NCBI RefSeq assembly: GCF_013179515.1
Contig: NZ_JABMCN010000008.1
Location: forward strand, 1 to 46,762
Source: Pseudomonas sp. CM27
GTDB lineage: Bacteria > Pseudomonadota > Gammaproteobacteria > Pseudomonadales > Pseudomonadaceae
Direction: 5' to 3'
DNA length: 46,762 nt
Of this stretch, positions 10,647 to 20,945 are shown in pieces (positions within the stretch are counted from its first letter, which is position 1; every line of letters starts with the position of its first letter). A program made the translations under genes and the position numbers. Below the pieces are notes generated by a model. The model was not told the origin of the DNA and made no database searches. It was given only the letters and a program-made list of their open reading frames with translations.

Positions 10647-12086
10647 TTAGGCAAGATTGACGCCCAAAGCCTTGGCAATGCCTTCGCCGTACGCCGGGTC
10701 GGCCTTGAAGAAGTACTGCAACTGCCGTTGCACCACGTCCAGGCTTACACCTGCCATGGTGCCGGCGATGTTGTCGATCAGCAGGGCCTTCTGCTCGGCA
10801 CTCATCAAGCGGAACAGGGCGCCGGCGTGGCTGTAGTAGTCGCTGTCCTCGCGGTGATCGTAGCGGTCTGCCGAACCACTCAGGGCCAGTGCAGGCTCGG
10901 CGTGGCGCGGCGACTGTTTCGGTGCCTCGGCGTAGCTGTTGGGCTCGTAGTTGGGCGCACCCGCATAACTGCCAGTGGCCATGGAGCCGTCCCGTTGATA
11001 GCTGTTCACCGCGCAGCGTGGCGCGTTCACAGGCAGCTGCTGGTGGTTGGTCCCCACGCGGTAGCGATGCGCATCAGCGTAGGCGAATACACGGCCTTGC
11101 AGCATGCGGTCCGGCGACAGGCCGACACCGGGCACCATGTTGCTTGGCCCGAACGCCGCCTGCTCCACTTCGGCGAAATAGTTGAGCGGGTTGCGGTTCA
11201 GCTCCAGCACCCCCACTTCGATAAGCGGGTGATCCTTCTGCGACCAGGTCTTGGTCACATCGAACGGGTTTTCGCCGCGGCTCGCCGCCTGGTCTTCGCT
11301 CATCACCTGAATGCACACGGTCCAGCGTGGGTATTCGCCGCGCTCGATGGCCTCGAACAGATCACGCTGGGCATAGTCCGGGTCGGTACCTGCCAGCCGT
11401 GCAGCATCTGCCGGAGTGAGGTTCTTGATACCTTGCTGGGTCTTGAAGTGCCATTTGACCCAGGTGCGCTCGCCCTCGGCGCTGATCAGGCTGTAGGTGT
11501 GACTACCAAAGCCATGCATGTGGCGATAGCCGTCCGGAATGCCGCGGTCAGAGAACAGGATGGTGACCTGGTGCAGAGCCTCGGGGGAGTGCGACCAGAA
11601 GTCCCACATCATCTGGGCGTTCTTCAGGTTGGATTGCGGGTGGCGTTTTTGCGTGTGGATAAAGTCCGGGAACTTGAGCGGGTCGCGAATGAAGAACACT
11701 GGCGTGTTGTTGCCAACGATGTCCCAGTTGCCTTCCTCGGTATAGAACTTGACCGCGAAACCGCGCGGGTCGCGCTCGGTATCCGCAGAGCCACGCTCGC
11801 CACCTACAGTGGAGAAGCGCAGGAAGGTCTCAGTCTGCTTGCCGATCTGCTCGAACAGCTTGGCGCTGGTGTAGCCGGTGATGTCGCGGGTAACGGTGAA
11901 GGTGCCATACGCACCCGAGCCCTTGGCGTGAACGCGGCGCTCAGGGATGTTCTCGCGATTGAAGTGGGCAAGCTTCTCGATCAGGTGAAAGTCGTCGAGC
12001 AACAGCGGGCCACGTGGGCCTGCGGAACGGGAGTTCTGGTTGTCAGCTACAGGTGCACCGCTGGCGGTGGTGAGAATCTTGCTCAT
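10647..12086 (-). CDS. katA: Monofunctional haem catalase
   Basis: 479 residues, the small-subunit (clade 3) catalase size; decomposes hydrogen peroxide in the cytoplasm. Catalytic His is at about residue 53 in [16 protein letters not shown], the distal Asn at about 126 in [12 protein letters not shown], and the proximal haem Tyr in [32 protein letters not shown] is the strongly conserved family core. No signal peptide is apparent. GGAG lies about 8 bases upstream of the ATG. In P. aeruginosa the katA-ferritin neighbourhood is the same, and the ferritin has been linked to supplying iron for KatA. Confidence 0.96.
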   Translation of the reverse strand: MSKILTTASGAPVADNQNSRSAGPRGPLLLDDFHLIEKLAHFNRENIPERRVHAKGSGAYGTFTVTRDITGYTSAKLFEQIGKQTETFLRFSTVGGERGSADTERDPRGFAVKFYTEEGNWDIVGNNTPVFFIRDPLKFPDFIHTQKRHPQSNLKNAQMMWDFWSHSPEALHQVTILFSDRGIPDGYRHMHGFGSHTYSLISAEGERTWVKWHFKTQQGIKNLTPADAARLAGTDPDYAQRDLFEAIERGEYPRWTVCIQVMSEDQAASRGENPFDVTKTWSQKDHPLIEVGVLELNRNPLNYFAEVEQAAFGPSNMVPGVGLSPDRMLQGRVFAYADAHRYRVGTNHQQLPVNAPRCAVNSYQRDGSMATGSYAGAPNYEPNSYAEAPKQSPRHAEPALALSGSADRYDHREDSDYYSHAGALFRLMSAEQKALLIDNIAGTMAGVSLDVVQRQLQYFFKADPAYGEGIAKALGVNLA

Positions 12087-12134
12087 GGGCTCTCCTTATC
12101 GGGCTTCAAGCGCCGGCTAATCGGCTATGGGGAG

Positions 12135-12163
12135 AGTATCGACGAGCAAGTTCATAAGTACAA
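12135..12163 (-). promoter_or_regulatory. Candidate katA promoter
   Basis: On the minus strand TTGTAC (12158-12163) and GATACT (12135-12140) are 17 bases apart, about 48 bases before the katA ATG. The match is moderate. The A/T-rich sequence just upstream (12164-12205) could hold an activator site such as OxyR's, but I could not align a convincing OxyR motif. Confidence 0.4.
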
Positions 12164-12216
12164 ATGTATTACATGACTTTCATCAATAGAAAATAACAAT
12201 ATATGCACACACAAAA

Positions 12217-12237
12217 AACCGGGCACTAGGCCCGGTT
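12217..12237 (-). terminator. Terminator of the alpha operon (after rplQ)
   Basis: AACCGGGC stem with arms 12217-12224 and 12230-12237 and a 5-base loop, followed on the minus strand by TTTT. It starts about 22 bases after the rplQ stop codon. Confidence 0.88.
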
Positions 12238-12258
12238 CTTTGTAGCAGACAGAACGTC

Positions 12259-12645
12259 TTACTCAGCAGCTTCTACAGCACCGCCGACCGGACGATCAAC
12301 CAGCTCGACGTACGCCATAGGCGCGTTGTCGCCAGCGCGGAAACCGCACTTCAGGATGCGCAGGTAGCCGCCCTGACGGGTGGCGTAACGCTTGCCCAGG
12401 TCGTTGAACAGTTTGCCAACAGCGGACTTCGAACGGGTACGGTCGAAGGCCAGACGGCGGTTAGCAACGCTGTCTTCCTTGGCCAGGGTGATCAGCGGCT
12501 CGGCAACGCGACGCAGTTCCTTGGCTTTCGGCAGGGTGGTTTTGATCAGCTCGTGCTCGATCAACGACACTGCCATGTTCTGGAACATAGCCTTGCGGTG
12601 AGAGCTGGTACGGCTCAGGTGACGTCCACTTTTACGATGACGCAT
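12259..12645 (-). CDS. rplQ: 50S ribosomal protein L17
   Basis: 128 residues, the usual bacterial length (127 in E. coli). It opens [20 protein letters not shown], the conserved basic L17 N-terminus that contacts 23S rRNA near the tunnel exit. It is the last gene of the alpha operon, 42 bases after rpoA and followed by a terminator. Confidence 0.97.
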   Translation of the reverse strand: MRHRKSGRHLSRTSSHRKAMFQNMAVSLIEHELIKTTLPKAKELRRVAEPLITLAKEDSVANRRLAFDRTRSKSAVGKLFNDLGKRYATRQGGYLRILKCGFRAGDNAPMAYVELVDRPVGGAVEAAE

Positions 12646-12687
12646 GATTCATTCCTTACCAAACACTACGTTCGGTGATTACGACGA

Positions 12688-13689
12688 TCAGGCGGTCGCC
12701 TTGTCGTCTTTCTTAAGACTTGCAGGCGGCCAGTTGTCGAGGCGCATGCCGAGAGACAGACCACGAGAGGCCAGGACGTCCTTGATTTCAGTCAGGGACT
12801 TCTTGCCCAGGTTAGGAGTCTTCAACAGCTCTACTTCGGTACGCTGAATCAGGTCGCCGATGTAGTAGATGTTCTCCGCCTTGAGGCAGTTGGCCGAACG
12901 TACAGTCAGTTCCAGGTCGTCAACCGGACGCAGGAGGATCGGATCGATCTCGTCTTCCTGCTCGACTACGACAGGCTCGCTGTCACCTTTGAGGTCGACG
13001 AACGCGGCCAGCTGCTGTTGCAGGATGGTCGCAGCGCGGCGGATAGCCTCTTCAGGATCCAGGGTGCCGTTGGTTTCCAGATCGATGACCAGCTTGTCCA
13101 GGTTGGTACGCTGTTCAACACGGGCGTTTTCGACCACATAGGCGATACGACGCACCGGGCTGAACGAAGCGTCCAACTGCAGACGGCCAATGCTACGGCT
13201 TTCGTCTTCGTCGGTTTGACGGGAGTCAGCCGGCTCGTAACCACGACCACGAGCTACAGTGAGCTTCATGTTCAGGGCGCCATTCGACGCCAGGTTCGCG
13301 ATTACGTGATCGGGGTTGACGATCTCGACATCGTGATCCAGCTGAATATCGGCAGCGGTAACCACCCCCGAACCCTTTTTCGACAAGGTCAGCGTAACTT
13401 CGTCACGACCGTGCAGTTTGATAGCCAGGCCTTTCAGGTTCAACAGGATTTCAATTACGTCTTCCTGAACACCTTCGATCGCGGAGTACTCGTGGAGTAC
13501 GCCATCGATCTCGGCCTCGACTACTGCACAGCCAGGCATGGAGGACAACAGGATGCGGCGCAGCGCGTTGCCCAGGGTGTGGCCGAAACCACGCTCGAGA
13601 GGCTCGAGCGTAATCTTGGCGCGGGTCGGACTGACTACCTGCACATCAATGTGGCGGGGAGTCAGGAACTCATTTACCGAAATCTGCAT
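12688..13689 (-). CDS. rpoA: RNA polymerase subunit alpha
   Basis: 333 residues. The N-terminal domain (to about 235) dimerises and nucleates core assembly ([26 protein letters not shown] at about 31-56). The C-terminal domain carries the UP-element and activator contact surface ([16 protein letters not shown], with the Arg equivalent to E. coli R265, and [22 protein letters not shown]). It sits between rpsD (22 bases upstream) and rplQ, coupling polymerase to ribosome synthesis. Confidence 0.98.
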
Positions 13690-13711
13690 GGATGCACCTA
13701 TTTTCTAGCCC

Positions 13712-14332
13712 TTACTTGGAGTAGAGCTCGACAATCAGGTTTTCGTTGATGTCGGCAGACAGGTCGCTGCGAGCAGGAACGTTCTTGAAAACGCCCGACT
13801 TTTTAGCAGCATCCACGTCAACCCACTCAACGCGGCCACGCTGGGCGCACAGTTCAAGGGCTTGAACAATGCGCAGCTGAGCCAACGACTTCTCGCGGAC
13901 CGCGACCACGTCACCCGGACGAACTTGGTAGGATGGAATGTTTACAGTCTTACCGTTGACGCTGATCGCTTTGTGCGAAACCAGCTGACGCGACTCGGAA
14001 CGAGTCGAGCCGAAGCCCATACGGTAAACGACGTTATCCAGACGGCACTCGAGCAGTTGCAGCAGGTTCTCACCAGTTGCGCCTTTTTTCGAGGCTGCAG
14101 CTTGGTAGTAACCGCGGAACTGACGCTCCAGAACACCGTAGATACGACGGACTTTTTGTTTCTCGCGCAGCTGGGTACCGTAGTCGGACTGACGGCCACG
14201 GCGCTGGCCGTGGATACCTGGGGCTGCTTCGATGTTGCACTTCGATTCCAGAGCGCGAACGCCGCTCTTCAGGAACAGATCGGTGCCTTCACGACGAGAC
14301 AGTTTGCATTTTGGACCAATGTAACGTGCCAT
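13712..14332 (-). CDS. rpsD: 30S ribosomal protein S4
   Basis: 206 residues, same as E. coli. Opens [19 protein letters not shown]; the S4 RNA-binding domain lies around 96-160 ([27 protein letters not shown]). Primary 16S rRNA binder and, in E. coli, translational repressor of the alpha operon acting on the rpsM leader; the leader here (15113-15165) could hold an equivalent but I did not resolve a pseudoknot. 15 bases follow rpsK. Confidence 0.98.
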   Translation of the reverse strand: MARYIGPKCKLSRREGTDLFLKSGVRALESKCNIEAAPGIHGQRRGRQSDYGTQLREKQKVRRIYGVLERQFRGYYQAAASKKGATGENLLQLLECRLDNVVYRMGFGSTRSESRQLVSHKAISVNGKTVNIPSYQVRPGDVVAVREKSLAQLRIVQALELCAQRGRVEWVDVDAAKKSGVFKNVPARSDLSADINENLIVELYSK

Positions 14333-14347
14333 TCTTCTGTCTCCTGA

Positions 14348-14737
14348 TTACACGCGACGCTTCTTCGGCGGACGGCACCCGTTATGCGGGATTGGCGTCA
14401 CGTCGGTGATGCTGGCGATCTTGTAGCCGCAGCTGTTCAATGCACGAACGGCGGACTCACGACCTGGACCTGGACCCTTGACGTTAACGTCGAGGTTCTT
14501 CAGACCGTATTCCAGCGCAGCTTGACCAGCACGCTCGGCAGCAATCTGGGCTGCGAACGGGGTGGATTTGCGCGAACCACGGAAACCCGAACCACCGGAG
14601 GTCGCCCAGGACAAAGCATTGCCCTGACGGTCGGTGATGGTCACGATGGTGTTGTTAAAAGAAGCATGGATGTGGGCGATGCCATCAACCACTGTCTTTT
14701 TGACTTTCTTACGAGGACGAGCAGCAGGTTTTGCCAT
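14348..14737 (-). CDS. rpsK: 30S ribosomal protein S11
   Basis: 129 residues, as in E. coli. Core segments [22 protein letters not shown] and the C-terminal [18 protein letters not shown] are characteristic. The Asn-Gly in HNGC is the isoaspartate-forming site known from E. coli S11. It forms part of the 30S platform near the mRNA exit. 18 bases after rpsM. Confidence 0.97.
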
Positions 14738-14755
14738 GTCTATATTCCTGGGCGG

Positions 14756-15112
14756 TTACTTGCGGATCGGCTTACGCGGGCCCTTACGGGTGCGTGCGTT
14801 GGTCTTGGTGCGCTGACCGCGAACCGGCAGACCTTTACGATGACGCAGGCCGCGGTAGCAACCCAGGTCCATCAAGCGCTTGATCTTCATGTTGATGTCA
14901 CGACGCAGGTCACCTTCGGTGGTGAACTTCGCGACTTCGCCACGCAGGGTTTCGATTTGCTCGTCGCTCAGATCCTTGATCTTAGCGGCTGGGTTTACAC
15001 CAGCGTCTGCACAAATCTTATGTGCAGTTGTGCGACCGACACCATAGATGTAGGTCAGCGAGATAACAGTATGCTTGTTATCTGGAATGTTGACGCCTGC
15101 AATACGGGCCAT
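14756..15112 (-). CDS. rpsM: 30S ribosomal protein S13
   Basis: 118 residues, as in E. coli. Opens [26 protein letters not shown] and ends with a long basic tail ([18 protein letters not shown]) that reaches toward the P-site tRNA; S13 also forms bridges to the 50S subunit. First gene of the alpha operon, preceded by its own promoter-like sequence, and separated from rpmJ by 129 bases. Confidence 0.97.
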   Translation of the reverse strand: MARIAGVNIPDNKHTVISLTYIYGVGRTTAHKICADAGVNPAAKIKDLSDEQIETLRGEVAKFTTEGDLRRDINMKIKRLMDLGCYRGLRHRKGLPVRGQRTKTNARTRKGPRKPIRK

Positions 15113-15171
15113 TCAGTGGGACTCCAATTGACAGCTACCTACGCCCCGGAAGCCAAGAAATAGGGCGCGAG

Positions 15172-15200
15172 ATAATATCGCTGTAGAAACGATTAATCAA
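15172..15200 (-). promoter_or_regulatory. Alpha operon promoter candidate
   Basis: Minus-strand TTGATT (15195-15200) and TATTAT (15172-15177) are exactly 17 bases apart. The sequence after the -10 is CTCGCGCCC, a GC-rich discriminator typical of stringently controlled promoters. A start near 15165 would leave a leader of about 53 bases before rpsM. The -35 abuts and slightly overlaps the hairpin at 15199-15226. Confidence 0.7.
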
Positions 15201-15226
15201 CCCAGCAGCACACTAGCTGCTGGGTT
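15199..15226. terminator. Hairpin between rpmJ and rpsM, possible spc operon terminator/attenuator
   Basis: Perfect 11-bp arms (AACCCAGCAGC at 15199-15209 and its complement at 15216-15226) with a 6-base loop, 15 bases after the rpmJ stop codon. On the minus strand it is followed by GATTAATCG rather than a T-run, so termination is probably partial or the hairpin serves as a 3' stabiliser. Confidence 0.6.
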
Positions 15227-15241
15227 TGACGCAAATCACAC

Positions 15242-15358
15242 TCAGCCTTGGCGCTGTTTGTGACGCGGTTCCGCGCTGCAGATCACTCGTACGACGCCTT
15301 CGCGACGGATGATCTTGCAGTTACGGCACAGCTTTTTCACCGATGCACGAACTTTCAT
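15242..15358 (-). CDS. rpmJ: 50S ribosomal protein L36
   Basis: 38 residues opening [17 protein letters not shown]. Cys11, Cys14, Cys27 and His33 form a zinc ribbon, so this is the zinc-binding (C+) form rather than the zinc-free paralogue induced in zinc starvation. It ends with RHKQRQG. The gene starts 29 bases after secY and closes the spc operon. Confidence 0.96.
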
Positions 15359-15387
15359 TACCGACTCCTCGAACCTTAAGGGGCGTA

Positions 15388-16719
15388 TCAGCGCAGCAAA
15401 CCGCTGCCGCCGTAGCCTTTCAGGTTGGCTTTCTTCATCAGGGATTCGTACTGGTGCGAAACGAGGTGCGATTGTACTTGGGACATGAAGTCCATCACAA
15501 CCACTACCACAATCAGCAACGAGGTCCCGCCAAGGTAGAACGGCACATTTGCTGCCACCACCAGGAACTGGGGCAGAAGGCAGACGGCCATCATGTATAG
15601 AGCACCGAACATGGTCAAACGGGTCAGAACGCCATCGATATAGCGCGCCGACTGCTCACCAGGACGGATACCCGGAATAAAGGCACCGGACTTCTTCAGG
15701 TTTTCCGCTACGTCTTTCGGGTTGAACATCAACGCTGTGTAGAAGAAGCAGAAGAAAATGATCCCTGCACTAAACAGCAGAATGTTCAACGGCTGACCAG
15801 GAGCGATCGACTGCGAGATGTCCTGCAGCCAGCCCATACCTTCGGACTGACCGAACCAGGCACCCAGCGAAGCCGGGAACAGCAAAATGCTGCTCGCGAA
15901 AATGGCCGGGATAACCCCCGCCATGTTCACCTTCAGCGGCAAGTGGCTGGTCTGCGCAGCAAAGACCTTGCGGCCCTGCTGACGCTTGGCGTAGTGAACG
16001 GCGATACGACGCTGACCACGCTCAATGAACACCACGAAACCGATAATCGCTACTGCCAGCAAACCGATTGCGACCAGGGCGAAAATGTTGATATCGCCTG
16101 TGCGTGCAGACTCGAAAGACTGCCCGATTGCTCTCGGAAGACCGGCAACGATACCTGCGAAGATCAACATCGAGATACCGTTGCCCACACCGCGCTCGGT
16201 GATCTGCTCGCCCAGCCACATCATGAACATCGCGCCAGCCACGAACGTGGAGACGGCGACGACATGGAAGCCCAGCCCTGCAGAAAACGCCACGCCCTGG
16301 TTGGCCAGGCCAATGGACATGCCAATGGCTTGAACCAGTGCCAGGATAACGGTGCCGTAGCGGGTGTACTGGCTGATCTTGCGACGGCCAGCTTCACCTT
16401 CCTTCTTCAACTGCTCCAGTTGCGGGCTGACCGCCGTCATCAGCTGCATGATGATCGATGCCGAGATGTACGGCATGATCCCCAGTGCAAAGATGCTCAT
16501 GCGCTCAAGCGCGCCACCGGAAAACATGTTGAACAAGCTAAGAATGGTCCCCTCATTCTGCCGAAACAGATCCGCCAGACGGTCCGGATTGATGCCGGGA
16601 ACCGGGATATGCGCACCTATCCGATAGACGATGATCGCCATGAACAGAAAGCGCAGACGAGCCCAGAGTTCCGACATCCCGCCCTTACCGAGCGAAGAGA
16701 GAGCACCTTGCTTAGCCAT
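15388..16719 (-). CDS. secY: Protein translocase subunit SecY
   Basis: 443 residues, as in E. coli, with ten membrane helices forming the Sec channel for export and membrane insertion; partners are SecE (encoded at 42135-42503) and SecG. Recognisable segments include [14 protein letters not shown] near the N-terminus, the plug-region serine/glycine stretch [25 protein letters not shown], and the C5 loop [14 protein letters not shown] that docks SecA or the ribosome. Its start codon directly follows the rplO stop codon with no gap, implying tight coupling. Confidence 0.98.
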
Positions 16720-17154
16720 TTATTCCTCGAATTTGCCGCCAGCTGCTTCGATAGCCGCACGCGCACCCTTGGTGGCTGCGATGCCCTTGATGGTGACTGC
16801 GCGAGTAACTTCGCCAGACAGCATGATTTTCACACGCTGAATGTGCTGGTTGATCACGTTGGCATCCTTCAGGGATTGCACGGAGATCACGTCGCCTTCC
16901 ACTTTGGCCAGCTCGGACAGACGCACTTCTGCGCGGTCCATGGCTTTCAGGGAAACGAAGCCGAATTTCGGCAGACGACGGTGCAGCGGCTGTTGACCGC
17001 CTTCGAAGCCAGGAGCGATCGAACCACCCGAACGGGAGGTCTGACCTTTGTGGCCACGGCCGCCGGTCTTACCCAGACCGCTACCGATACCACGACCTGG
17101 ACGATGCTTTTCGCGACGGGAACCCGGCGCTGGACTCAGATCATTGAGTTTCAT
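16720..17154 (-). CDS. rplO: 50S ribosomal protein L15
   Basis: 144 residues, as in E. coli. The glycine- and arginine-rich N-terminal extension ([26 protein letters not shown]) threads into 23S rRNA and is diagnostic. Three bases after rpmD and immediately adjacent to secY. Confidence 0.97.
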   Translation of the reverse strand: MKLNDLSPAPGSRREKHRPGRGIGSGLGKTGGRGHKGQTSRSGGSIAPGFEGGQQPLHRRLPKFGFVSLKAMDRAEVRLSELAKVEGDVISVQSLKDANVINQHIQRVKIMLSGEVTRAVTIKGIAATKGARAAIEAAGGKFEE

Positions 17155-17157
17155 CGA

Positions 17158-17334
17158 TTAGCCCTCGACCTTCAGCATGTAGTAAGCCTTGTTGATCATC
17201 CCGCGGTTCTCGGGAGTATCCTGGACTTCTACAGTGTGACCGATGCGACGCAGACCCAGACCCTTAACGCACAGTTTGTGGTTAGGGATGCGGCCCGAGA
17301 CGCTCTTGATCAGCGTTACTTTTACGGTTGCCAT
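17158..17334 (-). CDS. rpmD: 50S ribosomal protein L30
   Basis: 58 residues, opening [20 protein letters not shown] with [19 protein letters not shown] in the middle, the standard short bacterial L30. The gene is packed 2 bases after rpsE and 3 before rplO. Confidence 0.96.
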   Translation of the reverse strand: MATVKVTLIKSVSGRIPNHKLCVKGLGLRRIGHTVEVQDTPENRGMINKAYYMLKVEG

Positions 17335-17336
17335 GA

Positions 17337-17837
17337 TCAGAAGATCTCCTCGACGCTCTTGCCGCGCTTGGCAGCAATGGATTCAGGAGATTGCATGGCT
17401 TTCAGACCCTTGAAGGTGGCGTAAACCACGTTCACTGGGTTGGTCGAACCGTAGCACTTGGCCAGAACGTTCTGAACACCAGCAACTTCCAGGACAGCAC
17501 GCATTGCACCGCCGGCGATGATACCGGTACCTTCCGAAGCAGGCTGCATGTAAACCTTCGAGGCGCCGTGGGCAGCCTTGGTGGCGTACTGCAGGGTGGT
17601 GCCCTTCAGGTCAACCTGGATCATGTTGCGACGAGCAGCTTCCATGGCTTTCTGAATCGCGGCAGGTACTTCGCGCGACTTGCCACGGCCGAAGCCAACA
17701 CGGCCCTTACCATCACCTACCACGGTCAGCGCGGTGAAGGTGAAGATACGGCCGCCTTTTACGGTTTTGGCAACGCGGTTAACTTGAACCAGCTTCTCGA
17801 TGTAGCCTTCGTCGCGCTTTTGATCGTTATTTGCCAT
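17337..17837 (-). CDS. rpsE: 30S ribosomal protein S5
   Basis: 166 residues. The N-terminal double-stranded RNA-binding-like domain ([30 protein letters not shown]) includes the loop where spectinomycin-resistance changes occur; it looks wild type. The [21 protein letters not shown] helix follows. S5 lies near the 30S decoding region and influences fidelity. Three bases after rplR. Confidence 0.97.
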   Translation of the reverse strand: MANNDQKRDEGYIEKLVQVNRVAKTVKGGRIFTFTALTVVGDGKGRVGFGRGKSREVPAAIQKAMEAARRNMIQVDLKGTTLQYATKAAHGASKVYMQPASEGTGIIAGGAMRAVLEVAGVQNVLAKCYGSTNPVNVVYATFKGLKAMQSPESIAAKRGKSVEEIF

Positions 17838-17840
17838 AAC

Positions 17841-18191
17841 TTAGAACTCCAGCCCGCCTTCACGAGCAGCATCAGCCAGCGCTTTGACGCGGCCATGGTA
17901 CTTGAAGCCGGAACGGTCAAAGGCAACTTGAGATACACCGGCGGCTTTCGCACGCTCAGCTACCAGCTTGCCAACCTTAGTGGCCGCGTCGATGTTGCCG
18001 GTGGCGCCATCACGCAGGTCTTTGTCCAAGGTCGAGGCGCTTGCCAGAACCTTGCTGCCGTCGGCCGAAATGACCTGGGCGTAGATGTGCTGCGAGGAGC
18101 GGAACACGCACAGGCGCACGACTTCGAGTTCGTGCATCTTGAGACGTGCTTTGCGAGCGCGACGCAGTCGAATAACTTTTTTGTCGGTCAT
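17841..18191 (-). CDS. rplR: 50S ribosomal protein L18
   Basis: 116 residues, opening [42 protein letters not shown]18 binds 5S rRNA with L5, whose gene lies upstream in the same operon. The basic N-terminus and the C-terminal [26 protein letters not shown] segment are characteristic. Ten bases after rplF. Confidence 0.97.
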
Positions 18192-18201
18192 TTGCTAGGC
18201 C

Positions 18202-18735
18202 CTACTTCTTCTTGGCTTCTTTACGACGGACTACTTCGTCCGCGTAACGCACACCCTTGCCTTTGTAAGGCTCTGGTGGACGGAAGTCGCGGATTTCAGC
18301 GGCCACCTGACCTACCAGCTGCTTGTCGATACCCTTGATCAGGATGTCGGTCTGGCTAGGTGTTTCAGCGGTGATACCGGCTGGCAGTTCGTAGTCCACT
18401 GGATGCGAGAAGCCCAGAGCCAGGTTCAGGACGGTGCCTTTAGCCTGCGCCTTGTAACCAACACCGACCAGCTGGAGCTTACGCTCGAAGCCTTGGCTTA
18501 CGCCTTGGACCATGTTGTTGACCAGGGCACGGGTAGTACCGGCCATAGCACGAGCTTGCTGATCACCGTTGCGAGCGACGAAACGGAGTTCGCCGGAGAC
18601 TTCGGAGACTTCAACAGACGAGTGAACGTTCAGTTCGAGAGTGCCCTTGGCACCCTTCACCGAAAGCTGCTGACCGGCGAATTTGACTTCGACGCCTGCT
18701 GGCAGCTTAACGGGGTTCTTAGCGACGCGAGACAT
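18202..18735 (-). CDS. rplF: 50S ribosomal protein L6
   Basis: 177 residues, as in E. coli, built from two repeated domains. The C-terminal half ends [24 protein letters not shown], the conserved rRNA-binding tail near the factor-binding site. Twelve bases after rpsH. Confidence 0.97.
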   Translation of the reverse strand: MSRVAKNPVKLPAGVEVKFAGQQLSVKGAKGTLELNVHSSVEVSEVSGELRFVARNGDQQARAMAGTTRALVNNMVQGVSQGFERKLQLVGVGYKAQAKGTVLNLALGFSHPVDYELPAGITAETPSQTDILIKGIDKQLVGQVAAEIRDFRPPEPYKGKGVRYADEVVRRKEAKKK

Positions 18736-18747
18736 GCCTATCTCCCC

Positions 18748-19140
18748 TTAGAACACTGTGCACAGAACTTCGCCGCCGACACCGGCAGCGCGCGCAGCGC
18801 GGTCAGTCATCACACCTTTGTTGGTGGAGACGATAGACACGCCCAGGCCGCCACGTACTTTCGGCAGGTCTGTAACGGCCTTGTACTGGCGCAGGCCAGG
18901 ACGGCTGGAGCGCTTCAGCTCCTCGATGACCGGACGGCCTTCGAAGTACTTGAGCTCGATCGACAGAGAAGGCTTGGCCTCACCAGTAACCTGGTAACCG
19001 GCAATGTAACCTTCGTCTTTCAGAACTTTGGCAACCGCGACCTTCAGGGTAGAGGAAGGCATGCTTACGACGGACTTTTCAGCCATCTGGGCATTACGGA
19101 TGCGAGTTAGCATGTCCGCTAACGGGTCCTGCATACTCAT
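18748..19140 (-). CDS. rpsH: 30S ribosomal protein S8
   Basis: 130 residues, opening [22 protein letters not shown] and ending [26 protein letters not shown], the conserved rRNA-binding half. In E. coli S8 represses the spc operon by binding mRNA near the rplE start. Unusually, the gene is separated from rpsN by 208 bases containing a hairpin, while most other gaps in this operon are under 25 bases. AGGAGC lies about 10 bases before the ATG. Confidence 0.97.
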   Translation of the reverse strand: MSMQDPLADMLTRIRNAQMAEKSVVSMPSSTLKVAVAKVLKDEGYIAGYQVTGEAKPSLSIELKYFEGRPVIEELKRSSRPGLRQYKAVTDLPKVRGGLGVSIVSTNKGVMTDRAARAAGVGGEVLCTVF

Positions 19141-19348
19141 GGGCTAGATGCTCCTGATACAAGAATTATTAGCCTTGCGGCTATCACAACCACCCGAGCG
19201 GACAGGGTTAAACCCCAGGCTCAGGTGAGCCGGTCATTCTAGACACAAGGTAGAAACGAAACAAGCCCCATATAGGGGCTTGTTTGTTGGCGAGATCACC
19301 GGCGGTCGGAAGATTGCTCTCCTTACGCCGGGATCACACCTGCAGCGA
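19141..19348 (-). promoter_or_regulatory. Long rpsN-rpsH spacer with terminator-like hairpin
   Basis: A 208-base non-coding spacer inside the spc operon. It contains a near-perfect hairpin (AACAAGCCCC / GGGGCTTGTT, loop ATATA region) at 19260-19283, followed on the minus strand by TTTCGTTTC. No gene is visible, and I found no convincing sigma-70 promoter between the hairpin and rpsH. It could be an attenuator, an RNA-processing site or a binding site for a ribosomal protein repressor. Confidence 0.65.
19260..19283 (-). terminator. Internal attenuator-like hairpin in the spc operon
   Basis: The arms AACAAGCCCC and GGGGCTTGTT pair over 10 bp around a 4-base loop; the flanking sequences extend the A/T portion. 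The minus-strand 3' flank TCGTTTC is T-rich but interrupted, so full termination is unlikely, as expected for a hairpin that must let downstream essential genes be transcribed. Confidence 0.6.
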
Positions 19349-19654
19349 TTACCAGGAGGCCTTGACCAGACCTGGTACGTCACCACGCATTGCAGCTTGA
19401 CGCAGCATGTTACGGCCCAGGCCGAACTTACGGTATACACCGTGAGGACGACCGGTCAGGCGGCAACGGTTGCGCAGACGCGCAGCGCTGGCATCACGTG
19501 GCTGCTTCTGCAGCGCAACAACGGCAGCGAAACGCTCTTCAGGAGAGGCGTTCACGTTGACGATGGTCGCTTTCAGCTCAGCACGCTTTTTGGCGAACTT
19601 GGCTACCGTGAGCTGACGCTTCAGCTCGCGGTTTTTCATGCTCTTCTTGGCCAT
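19349..19654 (-). CDS. rpsN: 30S ribosomal protein S14
   Basis: 101 residues from the ATG at 19654, giving [20 protein letters not shown]; 22 more in-frame codons upstream overlap rplE and are not S14. This is the long, zinc-independent form: the usual CxxC pairs of the short form are absent ([26 protein letters not shown] retains a single Cys). 13 bases after rplE. Confidence 0.97.
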   Translation of the reverse strand: MAKKSMKNRELKRQLTVAKFAKKRAELKATIVNVNASPEERFAAVVALQKQPRDASAARLRNRCRLTGRPHGVYRKFGLGRNMLRQAAMRGDVPGLVKASW

Positions 19655-19667
19655 TTTCCTACTCCAA

Positions 19668-20207
19668 TCAGTTGCGGAACGGGAATTTGAATGCACGCAG
19701 CAGAGCGCGGCCTTCGTCATCCGAACGAGCAGTGGTGGTCAGGGTGATGTCCAAACCGCGCAGAGCATCGATCTTGTCGTAATCGATTTCCGGGAAGATG
19801 ATCTGCTCTTTCACGCCCATGCTGTAGTTGCCACGGCCATCGAAGGACTTGGCATTCAGGCCGCGGAAGTCGCGGACCCGAGGCAGGGAGATCGCCAGCA
19901 GGCGGTCCAGGAATTCGTACATCTTGTCGCTACGCAGGGTCACCTTGACGCCGATCGGCCATCCTTCGCGGACTTTGAAGCCAGCGATGGATTTACGAGC
20001 GAAAGTCACGACCGGCTTTTGACCGGTGATCTTTTCCAGGTCGGCAACAGCGTGCTCGATGACTTTCTTGTCGCCGATCGCTTCGCCCAGACCCATGTTC
20101 AGGGTGATTTTGGTAACGCGCGGAACTTCCATCACGTTCGACAGCTTAAGTTCTTCCTTAAGCTTGGGAGCGATTTCGTTCCGGTAAATCTCTTTCAGTC
20201 GTGCCAT
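19668..20207 (-). CDS. rplE: 50S ribosomal protein L5
   Basis: 179 residues, as in E. coli. [20 protein letters not shown] opening, with [16 protein letters not shown] and [24 protein letters not shown] in the body. L5 binds 5S rRNA and forms the central protuberance. 20 bases after rplX. Confidence 0.97.
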   Translation of the reverse strand: MARLKEIYRNEIAPKLKEELKLSNVMEVPRVTKITLNMGLGEAIGDKKVIEHAVADLEKITGQKPVVTFARKSIAGFKVREGWPIGVKVTLRSDKMYEFLDRLLAISLPRVRDFRGLNAKSFDGRGNYSMGVKEQIIFPEIDYDKIDALRGLDITLTTTARSDDEGRALLRAFKFPFRN

Positions 20208-20227
20208 GGTCTTCTACCTAGCAGTGT

Positions 20228-20542
20228 TCAAGCATCAACCGCTTTTTGGGTCGACTTGAAGACACGAATTTTCTTACCGTCTTCTACTTTGAAACCAACG
20301 CGGTCAGCCTTGTTGGTTTCGCCGTTGAAGATGGCAACGTTGGAAGCGTGCAGAGGCGCTTCTTTCTCGACGATACCGCCCTGAACGCCCGCCATCGGGT
20401 TAGGCTTGGTATGACGCTTGACCAGGTTCACACCACCGATGACCAGACGGTCATCAGCGAGAACCTTCAGCACCTTACCGCGCTTACCTTTGTCTTTGCC
20501 GGCGATCACGATGATCTCGTCGTCACGACGAATCTTTTGCAT
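20228..20542 (-). CDS. rplX: 50S ribosomal protein L24
   Basis: 104 residues. The KOW motif [22 protein letters not shown] at about 6-27 is clear. L24 is an early assembly initiator of the 50S subunit near the tunnel exit. 11 bases after rplN. Confidence 0.97.
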
Positions 20543-20553
20543 GTCGGATCTCC

Positions 20554-20922
20554 TTACAGCACTTCAGGGGCGAGCGAGACGATCTTCATGAACTTCTCAG
20601 TACGAAGTTCACGGGTCACTGGCCCGAAGATGCGAGTGCCGATCGGCTCTTGCTTGTTGTTCAGCAGAACAGCAGCGTTGCCGTCGAAACGAATGATGGA
20701 ACCGTCAGCGCGACGGACACCGTGACGGGTGCGCACGACAACAGCAGTCATCACTTGGCCTTTTTTGACCTTACCGCGCGGAATTGCTTCCTTGACGGTA
20801 ACCTTGATGATGTCACCGATGCCGGCGTAACGGCGGTGCGAACCGCCGAGCACCTTGATGCACATGACGCGACGAGCGCCGCTGTTATCGGCCACATCGA
20901 GCATGGATTGAGTCTGAATCAT
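20554..20922 (-). CDS. rplN: 50S ribosomal protein L14
   Basis: 122 residues. [27 protein letters not shown] is the conserved L14 opening, and [29 protein letters not shown] its second signature. It contacts 16S rRNA in an inter-subunit bridge. In the E. coli layout this gene begins the spc operon; here it lies only 23 bases after rpsQ with no visible promoter or terminator, so S10 and spc genes may be co-transcribed. Confidence 0.97.
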
Positions 20923-20945
20923 AAAATTTCTCCGACCCCTAGCCC

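Noticed and set aside
12164-12205. OxyR binding site upstream of katA
   Set aside because: The A/T-rich segment does not align with the ATAG/CTAT half-site spacing well enough to claim.
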